Of a stretch of 64,000 nt of DNA, positions 30,122-41,029 are shown piece after piece. The first letter of the stretch is position 1. Every line of letters starts with the position of its first letter. Origin of the DNA: Azorinus chamasolen (Eukaryota > Mollusca > Bivalvia > Cardiida > Solecurtidae). The stretch lies in the NCBI GenBank assembly GCA_963576725.1, contig OY755236.1, positions 63,276,636-63,340,635 on the forward strand, in the 5' to 3' direction. The notes beneath the pieces are model-generated. The model did no database searches. It worked only from the letters and a program-made list of their open reading frames with translations, and was not told the DNA's origin. Both the position numbers and the translations under genes were made by a program.

Positions 30122-32592
30122 CACACCGTCCAATCGATTATGGTTACCCCATCGATAAAGCTGTGGTTACCTCGGCCAGCGAGAGTCGATTAAAACGGCG
30201 AGTTTGTATTTTGCTCCTAAAGACTCCTATTTTCAGAAGACCGGCACCTCTTTGTATGCAGCCGTAAAAAGCAGTGTTTGCCGAACATGTTGGTGTAATA
30301 TTTTCCCAATAGCATGCAGAATGGTGTATTAAATCAGTGAATCAACGTGTATCAATATGCCAAAACACCATTTTCCTTTTTTGGGACTGAATATCTCCGA
30401 TATATGACAAACTCACGTTAATCCAACGATGTCGAAGGTAAATCGAAGTAGTTTTCTGTCTTTCCTTTGACTATCATCTTGCTTCGTTCAAAATTCAGGT
30501 AGTTACAGGTGTTTTCGTGTACTGAGTTGATGCTCGAATGGCTAAGGTTACCCAAATTTGAAAATTTGGTGGTTAAGGTTCACCCTAAATTTGGGATCAT
30601 TTAGGCTAAGGTTACCCGACAACTAACAAATGCAGTGTTGCAGCACCTGAAGACACACACGTCGTATGTTTCCCCTTGAACTTGAAACATAAGACCCACA
30701 ACTGTCATGTATATTCTGTAAATTGTATTTAGCCAATAATGTTCACAACAATTATTATTTCTAACGTGTGAATCGAGTTTGTACAAAGACAACATTCAAC
30801 AACGTAAGTTCACCTATATGATTTTACAATTAGGTGAGCTATCAACATGTATAAATGTATTTAACTCTATTGTAAGGACGGTTATTGATTTACTAAAACT
30901 ATTCTCAATGCAAACATGGTATCAGAATTGTATATATACACAACTCATTTTGAGTATGTATGGGTGAATCACTTTTAAAGCCCAAATAATCGACCCGTTT
31001 ATGCAAACGGAATTGCTTTTTCTAGAAAAGGGTCCTTTCCACTACTAGAAAATGCACATATTGAAGAACGTTTTGCAAATCTCCTATGTGAAATCATTAA
31101 TAAACACATGATTCGTCCTCGCAAACATCTTCATCGTTACACTTTTCCAAGTATTTTTGTTATTCAGACAGTATAAATTGAGCTAGGTTAATACTTGACG
31201 CATTGGTTTGTTTCTTCGAAGACAAAGTGTTATATCTACATTATGAAATTGATTTGGCTATGCCTCTTTTTCTGCCGTCACTGTCCTTGAAAATACCAAC
31301 ACGGTTATCGGACGACACAAACACATCACCATCAATAGGTATAATGTGTTCGTATGTTTTGGTCCTATACCCCAAAGCACCAGATGATTCGTCCAGTTCT
31401 AGTTCTTTATACTTTAAACATACAGAATCGTGTGCTTCCACTATATGATCGATGCTATCTGGTAATGCATTGTGTTTCATATAGCAGTAATAACATTGGT
31501 ACATGCAGCGCTCCATGGTTATGGTTGTTAACCTGTGAAAGCAAATGGAATTCAGTAAATGCTCAATAGATTTTGATGGTGTTGTTTTTGCTGAATAACT
31601 TTCATTTTGAAAACTATTAGCACGGGAATGATGGATCTACTCAACACTAGACAAACTCATTACAGTATAAATACAGTATAAGGGATTAGCGTAGTTTTGC
31701 GTGTAGACCCAGGTTAAAAGTCTCCTGACTGCTTGCAATGCTATGAGCAATGAAGATATTTTAATACAAAAGGAAAAAATAGATATAATAAAGATATGCA
31801 GTACCGACACAAACCAAGTGTCACATGATAAATATAGCATCCGACCTGTGTTTACATGTTTTGTGCTTCAATACAAAGAATTGTTTTTTTAAACAATAAA
31901 CAGGGGAATAATTACTGTGAGAAATCGATCAGGTTGTCTTTGTACAAACCCGATTTACACGTTAGAAATAATAATTGTAGTGAACATAACTGGCTAAACA
32001 CAAGTAACAGAATATACATGACAGTTGTGGGTCTTATGTTTCAAGTTCAAGGGAAAAACTACGACGTGTGTGTCTTCAGATGCTGTAATATTGCATCTGT
32101 TAGTTGTCGGGTAAACCTTAGCCTAAATGCGCCCAGAATTAGGGTGAACCTTAACCATCAATTTTTCAAAAATTGGGTAACCTTAGCCATTCGATCATCA
32201 ACTCAGTACACGAAAACACCTGTAACTACCTTGATTTTGAACAAAGCAATATGATATACATAGGATGGACAGAAAAGTACTTTGATTTACCTTTGACATC
32301 GTTGGATTAACGTGAGTTTGTCATATATCGGAGATATTCAGTCCCAACGAAAGGAAAATGGTGTTTTGGTATATTGATCCACATTGATTCACTGATTTAA
32401 TACACCATTCTGCATGCTATTGGGAAATATTACACCAACATGTTCGGCAAACACTGCTTTTTACGGCTGCATACAAAGAAGTGTCGATCTTCTGAAAATA
32501 GGAGATACAAACTCGCCGTTTTAATCGACTCTCGCTGGCCGAGGTAACCACAGCTTTATCGATGGGGTAACCATAATCGATTGGACGGTGTG
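30122..32592. mobile_element. 2471-bp foldback transposon, ~670-bp inverted arms, TTCAC target duplication
   Basis: The left arm from 30122 (CACACCGTCCAATCGATTA) and the right arm ending 32592 are reverse complements over about 670 bases, with few differences. The arms meet the ~1.1-kb spacer near 30800 and 31925. TTCAC lies directly outside on both sides (30117-30121 and 32593-32597). Arms contain repeated GGTTACC-type motifs ('gctaaggttacccaaat'). The spacer holds a small zinc-finger-like exon on the minus strand. A 5-bp duplication and a CAC start recall Transib/RAG-type elements, but the rest of the terminus does not match their heptamer, so the superfamily is open. Confidence 0.88.
31241..31516 (-). 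CDS. Small zinc-finger-like exon inside the foldback transposon (hypothetical)
   Basis: A 91-residue frame begins at an ATG whose upstream sequence has an acceptor-like 'ttgctttcacag' 16 bases away. The protein starts 'MERCMYQCYYC', followed by a His pair ('DHIVEAH'), so C-x2-C ... H-x4-H could bind zinc. The rest is charged ('KYKELELDESSGALGYRTK', 'DGDVFVSSDNR'). It might be the first coding exon of a larger protein: GT dinucleotides occur near the end. It is the only protein-like frame in the spacer. I do not recognise a family and cannot say whether it is the element's own gene or a captured host exon. Confidence 0.4.
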   Translation of the reverse strand: MERCMYQCYYCYMKHNALPDSIDHIVEAHDSVCLKYKELELDESSGALGYRTKTYEHIIPIDGDVFVSSDNRVGIFKDSDGRKRGIAKSIS

Positions 32593-32662
32593 TTCACTGA
32601 TCATTAAATATCACATATTTTTGCGATTTTTCATGCACCGTAAAACTACTTTAAAAATTGAG

Positions 32663-32879
32663 TTATCCCTTTCGCTGCCACGCAATGCCGTCAGCAAATT
32701 AGTCGTCTGCCACAATTCGCTCTTTTTTTTTAATTTTCTCCTATTTTCTTTCAAGAAATAAAATCGCAGCATCAAACAGTTTTGATCCTGATGAGACATC
32801 GAGTTACTCGGCGTATCATCAGAATCCAAACTGTTTGAATAAATACCAACATATTCAAAATTAGCAGCGAAAGGGTTAA
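32663..32879 (+). mobile_element. Family B MITE
   Basis: It starts 'ttatccctttcgctgccacg' and ends 'ttagcagcgaaagggttaa'. The hairpin is 'gagacatcgagttactcggc' closed by 'gtatcatcagaatccaaac'. Confidence 0.85.
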
Positions 32880-33065
32880 AGTTAGTTTTACTGGCTGTTA
32901 AATGCGTTATAAAACAAGCTGTGTGACATTGCAATAAAATACAGTCATCACGAGGCGATAGATGGTATGATTACAACCACGCCGCATTCTGATGTGCGAC
33001 AGGGTGCAAAAAGTATAGATACTCGGCATCTAATCAGGATCAAAACAAACACAAATATCCACATA

Positions 33066-33294
33066 TTAACCTATTTGCTCCCAGTGGATTCTTCCATGCT
33101 TATATAATGGATTAGTCTATCTTTTATCTAAGAGATGTCTGGTCAAAATTTTCATTTTTGTTTTGTTTTGTGTTGAATTTCCTATCAGCAAACAGTGTAG
33201 ACTCTGATCAGACGCCGCATTATGCGGCGTCTGATCAGAGTATACACTGTTTGCCTACGTCCCATGTATGGGATCGTGGGAGCAAATGGGTTAA
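33066..33294. mobile_element. Family L MITE (TTAA), perfect GCCGCATTATGCGGC hairpin
   Basis: TTAACCTATTTGCTCCCAGT ... GGGAGCAAATGGGTTAA. The centre 'ctgatcagacgccgcattatgcggcgtctgatcag' (quoted in parts: gacgccgcattatgcggcgtc) is a perfect palindrome within 33190-33250. It is related in layout to A and B, but the ends are distinct. Confidence 0.85.
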
Positions 33295-33574
33295 GCTGAC
33301 GACAATGTCTGCATGCGACAGTTAGCCTAACCCTTCCCCTGTTGAATATTTATTTAAGAAATAATAACGGTTTGAACATTAAATAGCTACATTTTAACAG
33401 CTTCCTTAACACTGGATTTGCTTATCATGGCAGAAATGGAAGAAACATGTCTACATATGTATAGTACAGTAAAACCTCTGCAATTCGTCTTTGGATCCCG
33501 ATGAGACGCCGAGTAACTCAGGGTCTCATCGGGGTCAAATGTGTTTGACAATTAGCCAATAGTTCCTGAAAAGC

Positions 33575-33824
33575 TTAACCCTTCGCTTGCTATTCACGTC
33601 AATATACCCACCTGTAAATAGTGAAGACCCAGATGAGACAGCTCCTGCAGGAGCTGTCTCATCAGGGTCTGCACTATTTACAAGTTGATTGTGCAACCAA
33701 TGCACTCCACAGCAGTGATTGCACAGCGATATACTTTTACACAGTGAAGATGTATGTAATTATACAACAGAGCATGGGTAAAGAAGGAGAAATATATTTT
33801 AAAATTCAGCAAGCGAAGGGTTAA
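33575..33824 (+). mobile_element. Family C MITE, 250 bp
   Basis: TTAACCCTTCGCTTGCTATT ... AGCAAGCGAAGGGTTAA, TTAA on both sides. The hairpin tip gctcctgcaggagc is at 33641-33654. A family B hairpin scrap (gatgagacgccgagtaactc) precedes it at 33500-33520. Confidence 0.93.
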
Positions 33825-34389
33825 ATAATTAGTCAAATTTTGACTAGATCCATATTTGGGCAGAAGTTATTTATTACACCGGGGTAAGATGTATACACTA
33901 TTTGTTCATTCGGCTTTTTATTGCAAAAACTCTCTTATTTACAACGCTAAAATACAGAGCTGGATGGTTTCGTGTAGAATTATGATTTGTGAGATTTTGA
34001 ATGATGATTTTTTTTCACAGAGGTGTCAGTGGGATAAATCAGCTAGAGGAATTTTAATTGCAAACAGTGCAGACTCTGGTGAAAAGGTTCCCCCGGAAGC
34101 TGTCTGATTTGGTCCTATTTTGTTTGCACGTGTCATCTCACTCGTTTGTCGTATTCTAATGGTTGAAATAACATAGAGTAAGGCTGCCAACGCCATTTAT
34201 CATTGTCAGTTAATGCGGACAAACCCGTCTACCCCTTACTAATGTTAAGTCAGCTTTGTTGAGTCAAATTGAAGTTCATATAAGCGTGAAAATGTTCATT
34301 TTAAATGTAACTATCAGTTTCTCTGTTCACCTCATAGTATAGTTTATTAAACTGTTAAAGACCCTTGCTTTGCTGAGCGTTCCTTTTCA

Positions 34390-35385
34390 ATACTAAAATT
34401 AAAATACCAGAGTATCCTTTCCCATTCCTGCCAAATCCAGTTTGTTTTCCTCTCTCCTTCTTTTCAAGGTCAATCCGTATGCTTGTCAGACTCCTGTCAT
34501 ACTTCCCCTAATTCTGTAAATGCTAGTAATTACACCATATCCCTTTAAACCCGATGTGTATCCCTCTCCAATTCTCGTCAAAGTTAGTCCTATTCAGACC
34601 AATTCGTTTTCCTCTCGTGTTATTGTCCAACCACGTACCTCTCTACTGTTCATGTCATTCAAATGCTAGTATTCCTCTCCTATTCCTATTCAGGTCAATA
34701 TCTATTCCGCTCATGTATCCGTCCACTATTCCGGCCAAGGCTAGTATTTCTCTTCTATTCCTATTCAGACAAATGTCTATTCCTCTCATGTCATTGTCCA
34801 ACCACGTATCCCTCCACTATTCTGGCCAAGGCTAGTATTCCTCTTCTATTCCTATTCAGACAAATGTCTATTCCTCTCATGGCATTGTCCAACCACGTAT
34901 CCCTCCACCATTCTGGTCAAGGCTAGTATTCTTCTCATATTCCTATTCAGACCAATGTCTATTCCTCCCGCGTTATTGTCCAACCACGTATCCCTCGACT
35001 ATTCATGTCATTCTAATGCTAGTATTGCTCTCCTATTCTTATCAAGATCAGTGCGTATTTCTCTCCTATTCCACCAAGGCTAGTTTCCCTCTTCCTTTCC
35101 AATCAAGACTATAGTGAGCAGTCCCCATCTTTCCCTATCCAAGCTAGTGTCATTCTCCCATTATCTTCGCTGCTAGTATCCTTTTCTTATTCCAGTCAAG
35201 ATCAATCCGGATCCCTCTGCTATACTATATAACCACTATTATTACCAAGGATAGTATTCCTCTCCTACTTCTGTCAAGGTTAGTGTTCGTCTGCTATTCC
35301 GTTTCAGACTAGAGCGTATTCCTTTCATATTCCTGCCCTGGCTAGAATCCTTCTCCTATTCGCATGGTACTACCAAAGCTTGTCT
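34390..35385 (+). repeat. Pyrimidine-rich minisatellite, ~91-bp unit
   Basis: The unit runs 'aaggctagtattcctcttct', 'attcctattcagacaaatg', 'tctattcctctcatg', then 'cattgtccaaccacgtatcc' and 'ctccactattctgg'. Clear copies recur at about 34700, 34792 and 34884; units farther out are diverged. The plus strand is strongly C/T-biased. Serine/leucine-rich frames through it are artefacts. Confidence 0.8.
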
Positions 35386-35394
35386 CCTTATTAA

Positions 35395-36628
35395 TCAGTG
35401 CAGGCCATGATTAGTGGATCCCTCCAGGTGTCACCTGGTCTGTAATCAGTACAGACCAAGATCAGTTGATCCCTTCAGATGACACCTTGTCTGTAATAAG
35501 TACAGACCATGATCAGTGCACCCCTTCAGGTGTCTCCTGGTCTGTAATTAGTACAGACAATGATAAGTAGATCCCTTCAGGTGTCACCTGGTCTGTAATC
35601 AGTGCAGACCAAGATCAGTGGATCCCTTCAGTGGGTCGCCTTCAGATGTCACATTGTCTGTAATAAGTACAGACCATGATCAGTGGGTCCCTTCGGGTGT
35701 CACCTGGTCTGTAAACAGTGCAGACCATGACCAGCGGGTCCCTCCATGTGTCATCATGATCAGTGGGTCCCTTCAGGTGTCACCTGGTCTGTAATCAGTG
35801 AAGACCATCATCAGTGGATCCCAGACCATGATCAGTATATCCCTTCAGGTGTCACCTGGTCTTAAATCAGTGCAGACCAAGATCAATGGGTCCCTTCAGT
35901 GGGTCCCTTCAGGTGTCACCTGATCTGTAATCAGTGCAGACCAAGATCAATGGGTCCCTTCAGTGGGTCCCTTCAGGTGTCACCTTGTCTGTAATCAGTG
36001 CAGACCATGATCAGTGGATCCCTTCAGGTGTCACATGGTCTGTAATCAGTACAGACCAAGATCAATGGGTTCCATTCAGTGGGTCCCTTCAGGTGTCATC
36101 AGGTCTGGAATCAGTTCAGACCATGATCAGTGGGTCCCTTCAGGTGTCACATGGTCTGTAATCAGTGCAGACCATGACCAGTGGATCCCTTCAGGTGTCA
36201 CATGGTCTGTAATCAGTGCAGACCATGACCAGTGGGTCCCTTCAGTGGGTCCCTTCAGGTGTCACCAGGTCTGGAATCAATTCAGACCATGATCAGTGGG
36301 TCCCTTCAGGTGTCACATGGTCTGTAATCAGTGCAGACCATGACCAGTGGATCCCTTCAGGTGTCACATGGTCTGTAATCAGTGCAGACCATGACCAGTG
36401 GGTCCCTTCAGTGGGTCCCTTCAGGTGCCACCAGGTCTGGAATCAGTTCAGACCATGATCAGTGGGTCCCTTCAGGTGTCAAATGGTCTGTAATCAGTGC
36501 AGACCATGACCAGTGGGTCCCTTCAGGTGTCACATGGTCTGTAATCAGTACAGACCAAGATCAATGGGTCCCTTCAGTGGGTCGCTTCAGGTATCACCAG
36601 GCCTGGAATCAGTTCAGACCATGACTTA
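35395..36628 (+). repeat. 51-bp satellite with 166-bp higher-order period
   Basis: The unit reads 'gtcacctggtctgtaatcag', 'tgcagaccatgatcagtggg', 'tcccttcaggt', and has an internal palindrome tggtctg...cagacca. Some copies add a ~13-bp 'cttcagtgggtcc' duplication. Between 36050 and 36620 the pattern repeats every 166 bp, a higher-order unit. The array ends within 'gaccatga', immediately followed by the A'-type half hairpin 'cttataggagccgtctgatc'. Confidence 0.9.
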
Positions 36629-36850
36629 TAGGAGCCGTCTGATCAGGGTCTGCTCTGTCTGCTTATGACATCATATATATCTAACTGCACACTTTCTGTC
36701 ATAGTTAAATAATCAAGTGTTAATGTGTTATTTTAACAATATACCAAATTAATATGCATTTTGTCTATATTTCTTACGTGAATAATCATGGAGAAGTATA
36801 CTCCATTTTATTAGTCGCTTAAGACAGATTTTAGTGTATACATGTTTCAC
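36629..36850. mobile_element. Family A' MITE, right half only, abutting the 51-bp satellite
   Basis: It begins at the hairpin tip (tataggagccgtctgatcag) and continues 'gggtctgctctgtctgctta'. The left half is replaced by the satellite. Confidence 0.7.
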
Positions 36851-36853
36851 ATG

Positions 36854-37058
36854 TACAGTTAAACCTCTCTATAACGGCTACTAAATTGTGTTAATTATTT
36901 GGTATTTAGGTCAGGTGACCGCTTAAAGCAAGGTGAAAGTAAAACAGAACGCTCCTATAGGAGCGTTGTTTTACTTTCACCTTGCTTTAAGCAGCCACCT
37001 GCCTTTAACACAAAATAATTGATGTAACTTAGTGGCCGTTATAGAGAGGTTTACTGTA
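36854..37058. mobile_element. Family E MITE (TA, pogo-like), complete
   Basis: TACAGTTAAACCTCTCTATAA ... TATAGAGAGGTTTACTGTA. Hairpin tip gctcctataggagc at 36951-36964, with arms 'gcttaaagcaaggtgaaag' and 'ctttcaccttgctttaagc'. Each arm holds one TTAA. Confidence 0.92.
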
Positions 37059-38040
37059 TAATAGAATCTTCTCCAACATATGAGAAGGTAAGGTGCAAGC
37101 ATGTTATGTGCTACGACTGAGCGCTTTTGAAACAGGTACTGTTACTTTTATGGGGTGGGGCTTTTCATGAAAATAGATCCTGACGAGTAACAAAATACCC
37201 AAGTCGCTGTATTAAGGAGTTTTGAAGAAATTAAACCGGGATCACATAGCCACACAGGTTAACTGCAGATCTGTAGCGGAATTTTCACTTTTTGCACACA
37301 AGCTGTGGTGTGTTTTTATGGTAACGTATCCAATCATCCAGATGAGAGCGTTGAGGTATTCGGTGTCTCGCCTGTATAAACACTGTTTGAAACTGTGGAT
37401 TGATTCAGAAAAGAAACCTATGAAACATCAACATTTATTTTCTTTAGCAGGCGACATGTTTCGCAGATGACTATTAAACTTGATCATGCTAAGCGTGACC
37501 TGAACTAACATTTGCAAACAGCTTGGATCCTGATGAGACGACGAGTAACTCGGCGTCTCATCAGAATCCAAGCTGTTTGACACTCGCCCAATAGTTTTGC
37601 AAGCACTTGTATAAATACGAACCAGGTGTAAGTAAAAATGCACGAGATCAGTGTTTTGGCAGACCTGTTTTTATCAGCACCATAAGGGTTAAGTGAGTGT
37701 ACATGATTAAAGGTGTGGACACATACAAACCTTTATATAGTGTTTCATAAAGTTGGCATATGCTTAAACTTTCGCTTATTTCATTCTTAAAATTTAATAA
37801 ACACTTGTAAATCTTAAGTAACAGTGACCATTAAGTATTAAATAACTCAAACAACCTAGTGAAATGTCTGATCGTGGTCTACAATGTCTGTTTTACCTAT
37901 TTCGATTATGCAACGCCCTATTCGTGTAGGTCCTACAGTATCCTAAATTCTGCAAACAAATGTTAGCCGCCTTCTCGGGAAAACACTTATGTTGGCTATG
38001 GAAACAGTTTAGCAGACTCCCGTCCTTTGTGAACATTATC
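37059..38040. other. Intergenic, with one family B MITE
   Basis: A family B element is readable at about 37490-37692: 'gcttggatcctgatgagacg', 'gagtaactcggcgtctcatc', end 'cataagggttaa'. The rest shows no gene. Confidence 0.55.
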
Positions 38041-38043
38041 TAA

Positions 38044-38357
38044 AGTTGAACTTCGATATCTTCCATATCTCGAACTTCAGAATAACTCGAAGTAAGCCCC
38101 CCCCCCCAACACCAAATATTTACAATGCAGAATTATTCTAAAATGTATCACTACGCATATCTAGAGCTAAATGTGACAGCTTAATACAGGTCCAAAGTGG
38201 TGCTTAAAGTTCTTAAGGAGCTTTCAGCATTACCTTAAACCTGCATTAAGCTGTGAACTTGAGAAATTATTCAGATTATAAATCGGATGACGCGATTCTC
38301 TGTGATATCGGAGTATTTTGTATGGTCCGTTCGAAATATCGAAGTTCGGCTGTTATT
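38044..38357. mobile_element. Family H MITE (Tigger-like ends)
   Basis: The left end 'gttgaacttcgatatcttcc' and the right end 'cgaaatatcgaagttcggct' are inverted and of the 'GAACYTCGATATCTCGAA' type known from Tigger/pogo elements. A C run lies at about 38098-38107. The hairpin 'ggagctttcagcattacctt' resembles the family F tip. Confidence 0.75.
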
Positions 38358-38654
38358 ATTTTACACTGTGATATAAAACAAGTGAATACATAATAGCTAT
38401 GCAGAATAGTACAGAACCAGATCTAAGACATTCTGTAAGCAATCACAGTAGGCTCCGATCAACCGTCTGATCTGGGTCTACTCTGTTTGCATTGCTGTCA
38501 AAAAGGCATCCATATGGAGTAAAGGGCTAAACAAGGGTCAAAGCGTATCGTGTTGTCCGATCAAGATCTACACTGTTTGTCGAATACTATTTTATCCTTT
38601 GCCGTGTAAATAATACTGAATCGTTAAACGGCTCGACGACTGATCTGTGTCCAT

Positions 38655-38862
38655 ATGACAATAGAACCTCTCTTAAGCGGCCATTCATTTATTGAAAATA
38701 AGAACCTTAAAAAGCAGGTGGTTGCTTACTGCAGGGCAAAAGTAATGAAGAAAGCTCCTCTAGGAGCTTTCTGCATAACTTTTGTCCTACATTAAGCTAC
38801 ACCTGCCTTACAAATCCACGATTATACCTCTTTTTGAAGGCCGCATAAGACATGTTCTATTT
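38655..38862. mobile_element. Family F MITE
   Basis: 'caatagaacctctcttaagc' at the left and 'ccgcataagacatgttctat' at the right. Hairpin tip gctcctctaggagc at 38754-38767. The arm 'gcaggtggttgcttactgc' pairs with 'acattaagctacacctgcc'. Confidence 0.85.
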
Positions 38863-39007
38863 TATTGGCAAGTATCTATATATTTAACTTGCTGTGGACG
38901 AATTGTATTAACATTACAAACAGACTGGATCCAGAGTAATTCGTCGTCTTATTAGAATCCAAACAGATTGACAATCCAATTGAAAAGAAATTGAAGTTAG
39001 TCTTCTA

Positions 39008-39031
39008 TATTATTATTATTATTATTATTAT
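39008..39031. repeat. (ATT)n microsatellite
   Basis: About eight uninterrupted ATT units, then 'taccacatttatatagcgct'. Confidence 0.9.
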
Positions 39032-39614
39032 ACCACATTTATATAGCGCTCTTTTCATACAGGATATGTGCGTTCAAAAGCGCTTCACAAAGATATATTT
39101 ACTGTACAATAATGCATAAATTACAGAACGTTTAAAATAAAATATATTTAATACTTATATATAGATAAGAATAATAATAAAATAGAATTTATTTAGGACA
39201 TTGGTAAATAAGCTAATCTTTTCCGTAAGTTTATCTGTCTGTGTCGTATTATGTTCTATTATATAGTGTGTCAACGCACTCAGATTATAAAAAACAAAAC
39301 TTGAATGCATCATTCTATGCGCAGTGCCAGTAAGTCCCATAATTTTGACCCAGACTCAACAGACTTGGGTACATTCGTTTAACATACAACACTGCACATA
39401 AAATATTGCCGGAAAATTGGGTAACAGAACAGATCAATTTGAAGTTCATGCATATAAACTAAGCAATACAAATACACAACTGTTATATACGCGCACTATG
39501 CAACCCCTCCAGTCAAACACTATTCGACCCGCTATGGCAATGAGGGAGTACACAGCGTATCATATTTTAATAGAGTTGTAATTGGGTATATCCAAAGTTT
39601 AATTACAGAATAAA

Positions 39615-39878
39615 ATGTCTTATTATGAGAACCCAAAAAAGCCCAGCCAAAGTAGAGCTAAAGAAGGTATCACGTATACTGTTCCTGCAACATATCCCAC
39701 CGGCTGCAATGGCAAAGGAATCACATCGGACAAATCGAGACTGACTGAGACACGCGATGCTGCATTAGACCGTACAGGCTTAATTTGCCCGCTGCCCATA
39801 TATTACACGACCCAGTTCACTGGTAAGCAAAAATACGGAAACTGGGTCAGCTTAACAGGAATCCCTGGCACTGGTTAA
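39615..39878 (+). CDS. Hypothetical 87-residue frame, unrecognised
   Basis: An ATG-initiated frame in a block (about 39615-40110) that is richer in GC than its surroundings. The protein is basic at the start ('MSYYENPKKPSQSRAKEG') with mixed composition after ('YPTGCNGKGITSDKSRL'). No domain, signal peptide or membrane segment is visible, and no homologue comes to mind. The same block contains repeated 'atagggatgccccgtttg' / 'agagggatgccctgttcc' motifs 76 bp apart with 'cactcccttgg' / 'gctccctccgg', so it may be part of a repeat. Low support as a gene. Confidence 0.15.
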   Translation: MSYYENPKKPSQSRAKEGITYTVPATYPTGCNGKGITSDKSRLTETRDAALDRTGLICPLPIYYTTQFTGKQKYGNWVSLTGIPGTG

Positions 39879-40303
39879 GGGCAGGGTAGCAAGTCATGCC
39901 AGCAAGACTCCCAATGTACCAGCGCGGAATTATACCGTAGAGGGATGCCCTGTTCCACTACGGTGCTCCCTCCGGCATTGGAACTGGAGTTACCAGAGGT
40001 ACCAAGCATATAGGGATGCCCCGTTTGACAACAGCACTCCCTTGGCCACCGCAACAACTGGACAGCGGAATCCCGCTGACACAACACCCGCACGTTCAAC
40101 ATCAAGGGGATTTCCTAGAAGTCCATAAAAATATGGATGAGGTTTTTGTTATTCATTTATCTATTTTCTACATTTGTGGAGCATTATATTTGAAAAAGGG
40201 GTTTAAAAGTCCACAGTCATAAGGAAGTGGCAGGATCAACACTATGTGGCCAATGCAGCAATTATGATAACCGACGATTAGCAGGTACGTTTTCTAAACT
40301 GCC

Positions 40304-40840
40304 CTAATAATATATGTTGAAGAAATGCGTTTTCAGAGATTTTTTGAAACATGCCAGTGAGCTTGCATCTCTAATGCCTGATGGAAGAGCATTCCAGAGT
40401 TTGGGAGCTGCATGCATGAAACTTCTCTCACCGTACTTTACCTTACGACTTTTTGGTACAACCAACGACAAAGAACTACTTGCTGATCTTAATTCTCTGC
40501 GGGGCCTGTACACGTCAAGCATGTCGACAATGTACTTGGCGGATTCATTGTGCATGGCCTTATACGTAAGTGTCAGAATTTTGAATTCAATCCGATGCTG
40601 AACCGGAAGCCAGTGAAGTTCTCTCAAAACCGGTGTGATATGATTATATCGAGAAGTCCTTGTTATGATGCGGGCTGCTGTGTTTTGCACTCTTTGAAGC
40701 TTCCGCAGTGTTTTGTTTGGAATTCCATGCAGCAATGAGTTGCAGTAGTCTATACATATTAGAAGACATGTTATACACAACAAATGACATGCTTAGCCTG
40801 CGAACTAATGATATTTTGCCTGCTACTGGTGGATCCATGA
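40304..40840 (-). pseudogene. LINE reverse transcriptase C-terminal fragment (CR1/L2/Rex-like)
   Basis: A 159-residue minus-strand frame contains 'IDYCNSLLHGIP', 'LQRVQNTAARII', 'ITPVLRELHWLPV', 'IEFKILTLTYKAMH', 'AAPKLWNALPSGIR' and 'FKKSLKTHFF'. This is the thumb/C-terminal part of non-LTR reverse transcriptases of the CR1/L2/jockey group. The polymerase catalytic motifs (FADD) would be upstream and are absent. Above 40783 the match continues only in another frame (a frameshift near 40750) and stops near 40840, so the copy is 5'-truncated and dead. The stop codon and short 3' tail lie at 40304 and below. Confidence 0.92.
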
Positions 40841-41029
40841 TATGTGAGTAAGTTGGTGTCTAATCAGGATCAAAAATATTTTACACTATTTGTTCGATTT
40901 AAAGAAATGCAAATTGTTTCAAATGCTCACTGAAAAATGTACATCTAGTATAGGTTAAAGGTCAAATAAATAAAGTCCAAGTGTTCCTTTTTCTATTTCC
41001 TATATACATGTAGTTTGTAGCAAGTTTGA

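Noticed and set aside
31856..32254. 132-residue frame in the right arm of the foldback element
   Set aside because: The left arm carries a mirrored version (30601-30795), so the frame follows from the inverted repeat. No domain is visible.
36014..36624. Repeated 80-92-residue frames with near-identical sequence
   Set aside because: By-products of the 51-bp satellite, where 51 is divisible by three; no start context, domain or conservation signal.
39875..40105. Minus-strand frame with several Cys
   Set aside because: It overlaps repeated 'gggatgcc' motifs and shows no zinc-binding spacing or known domain.
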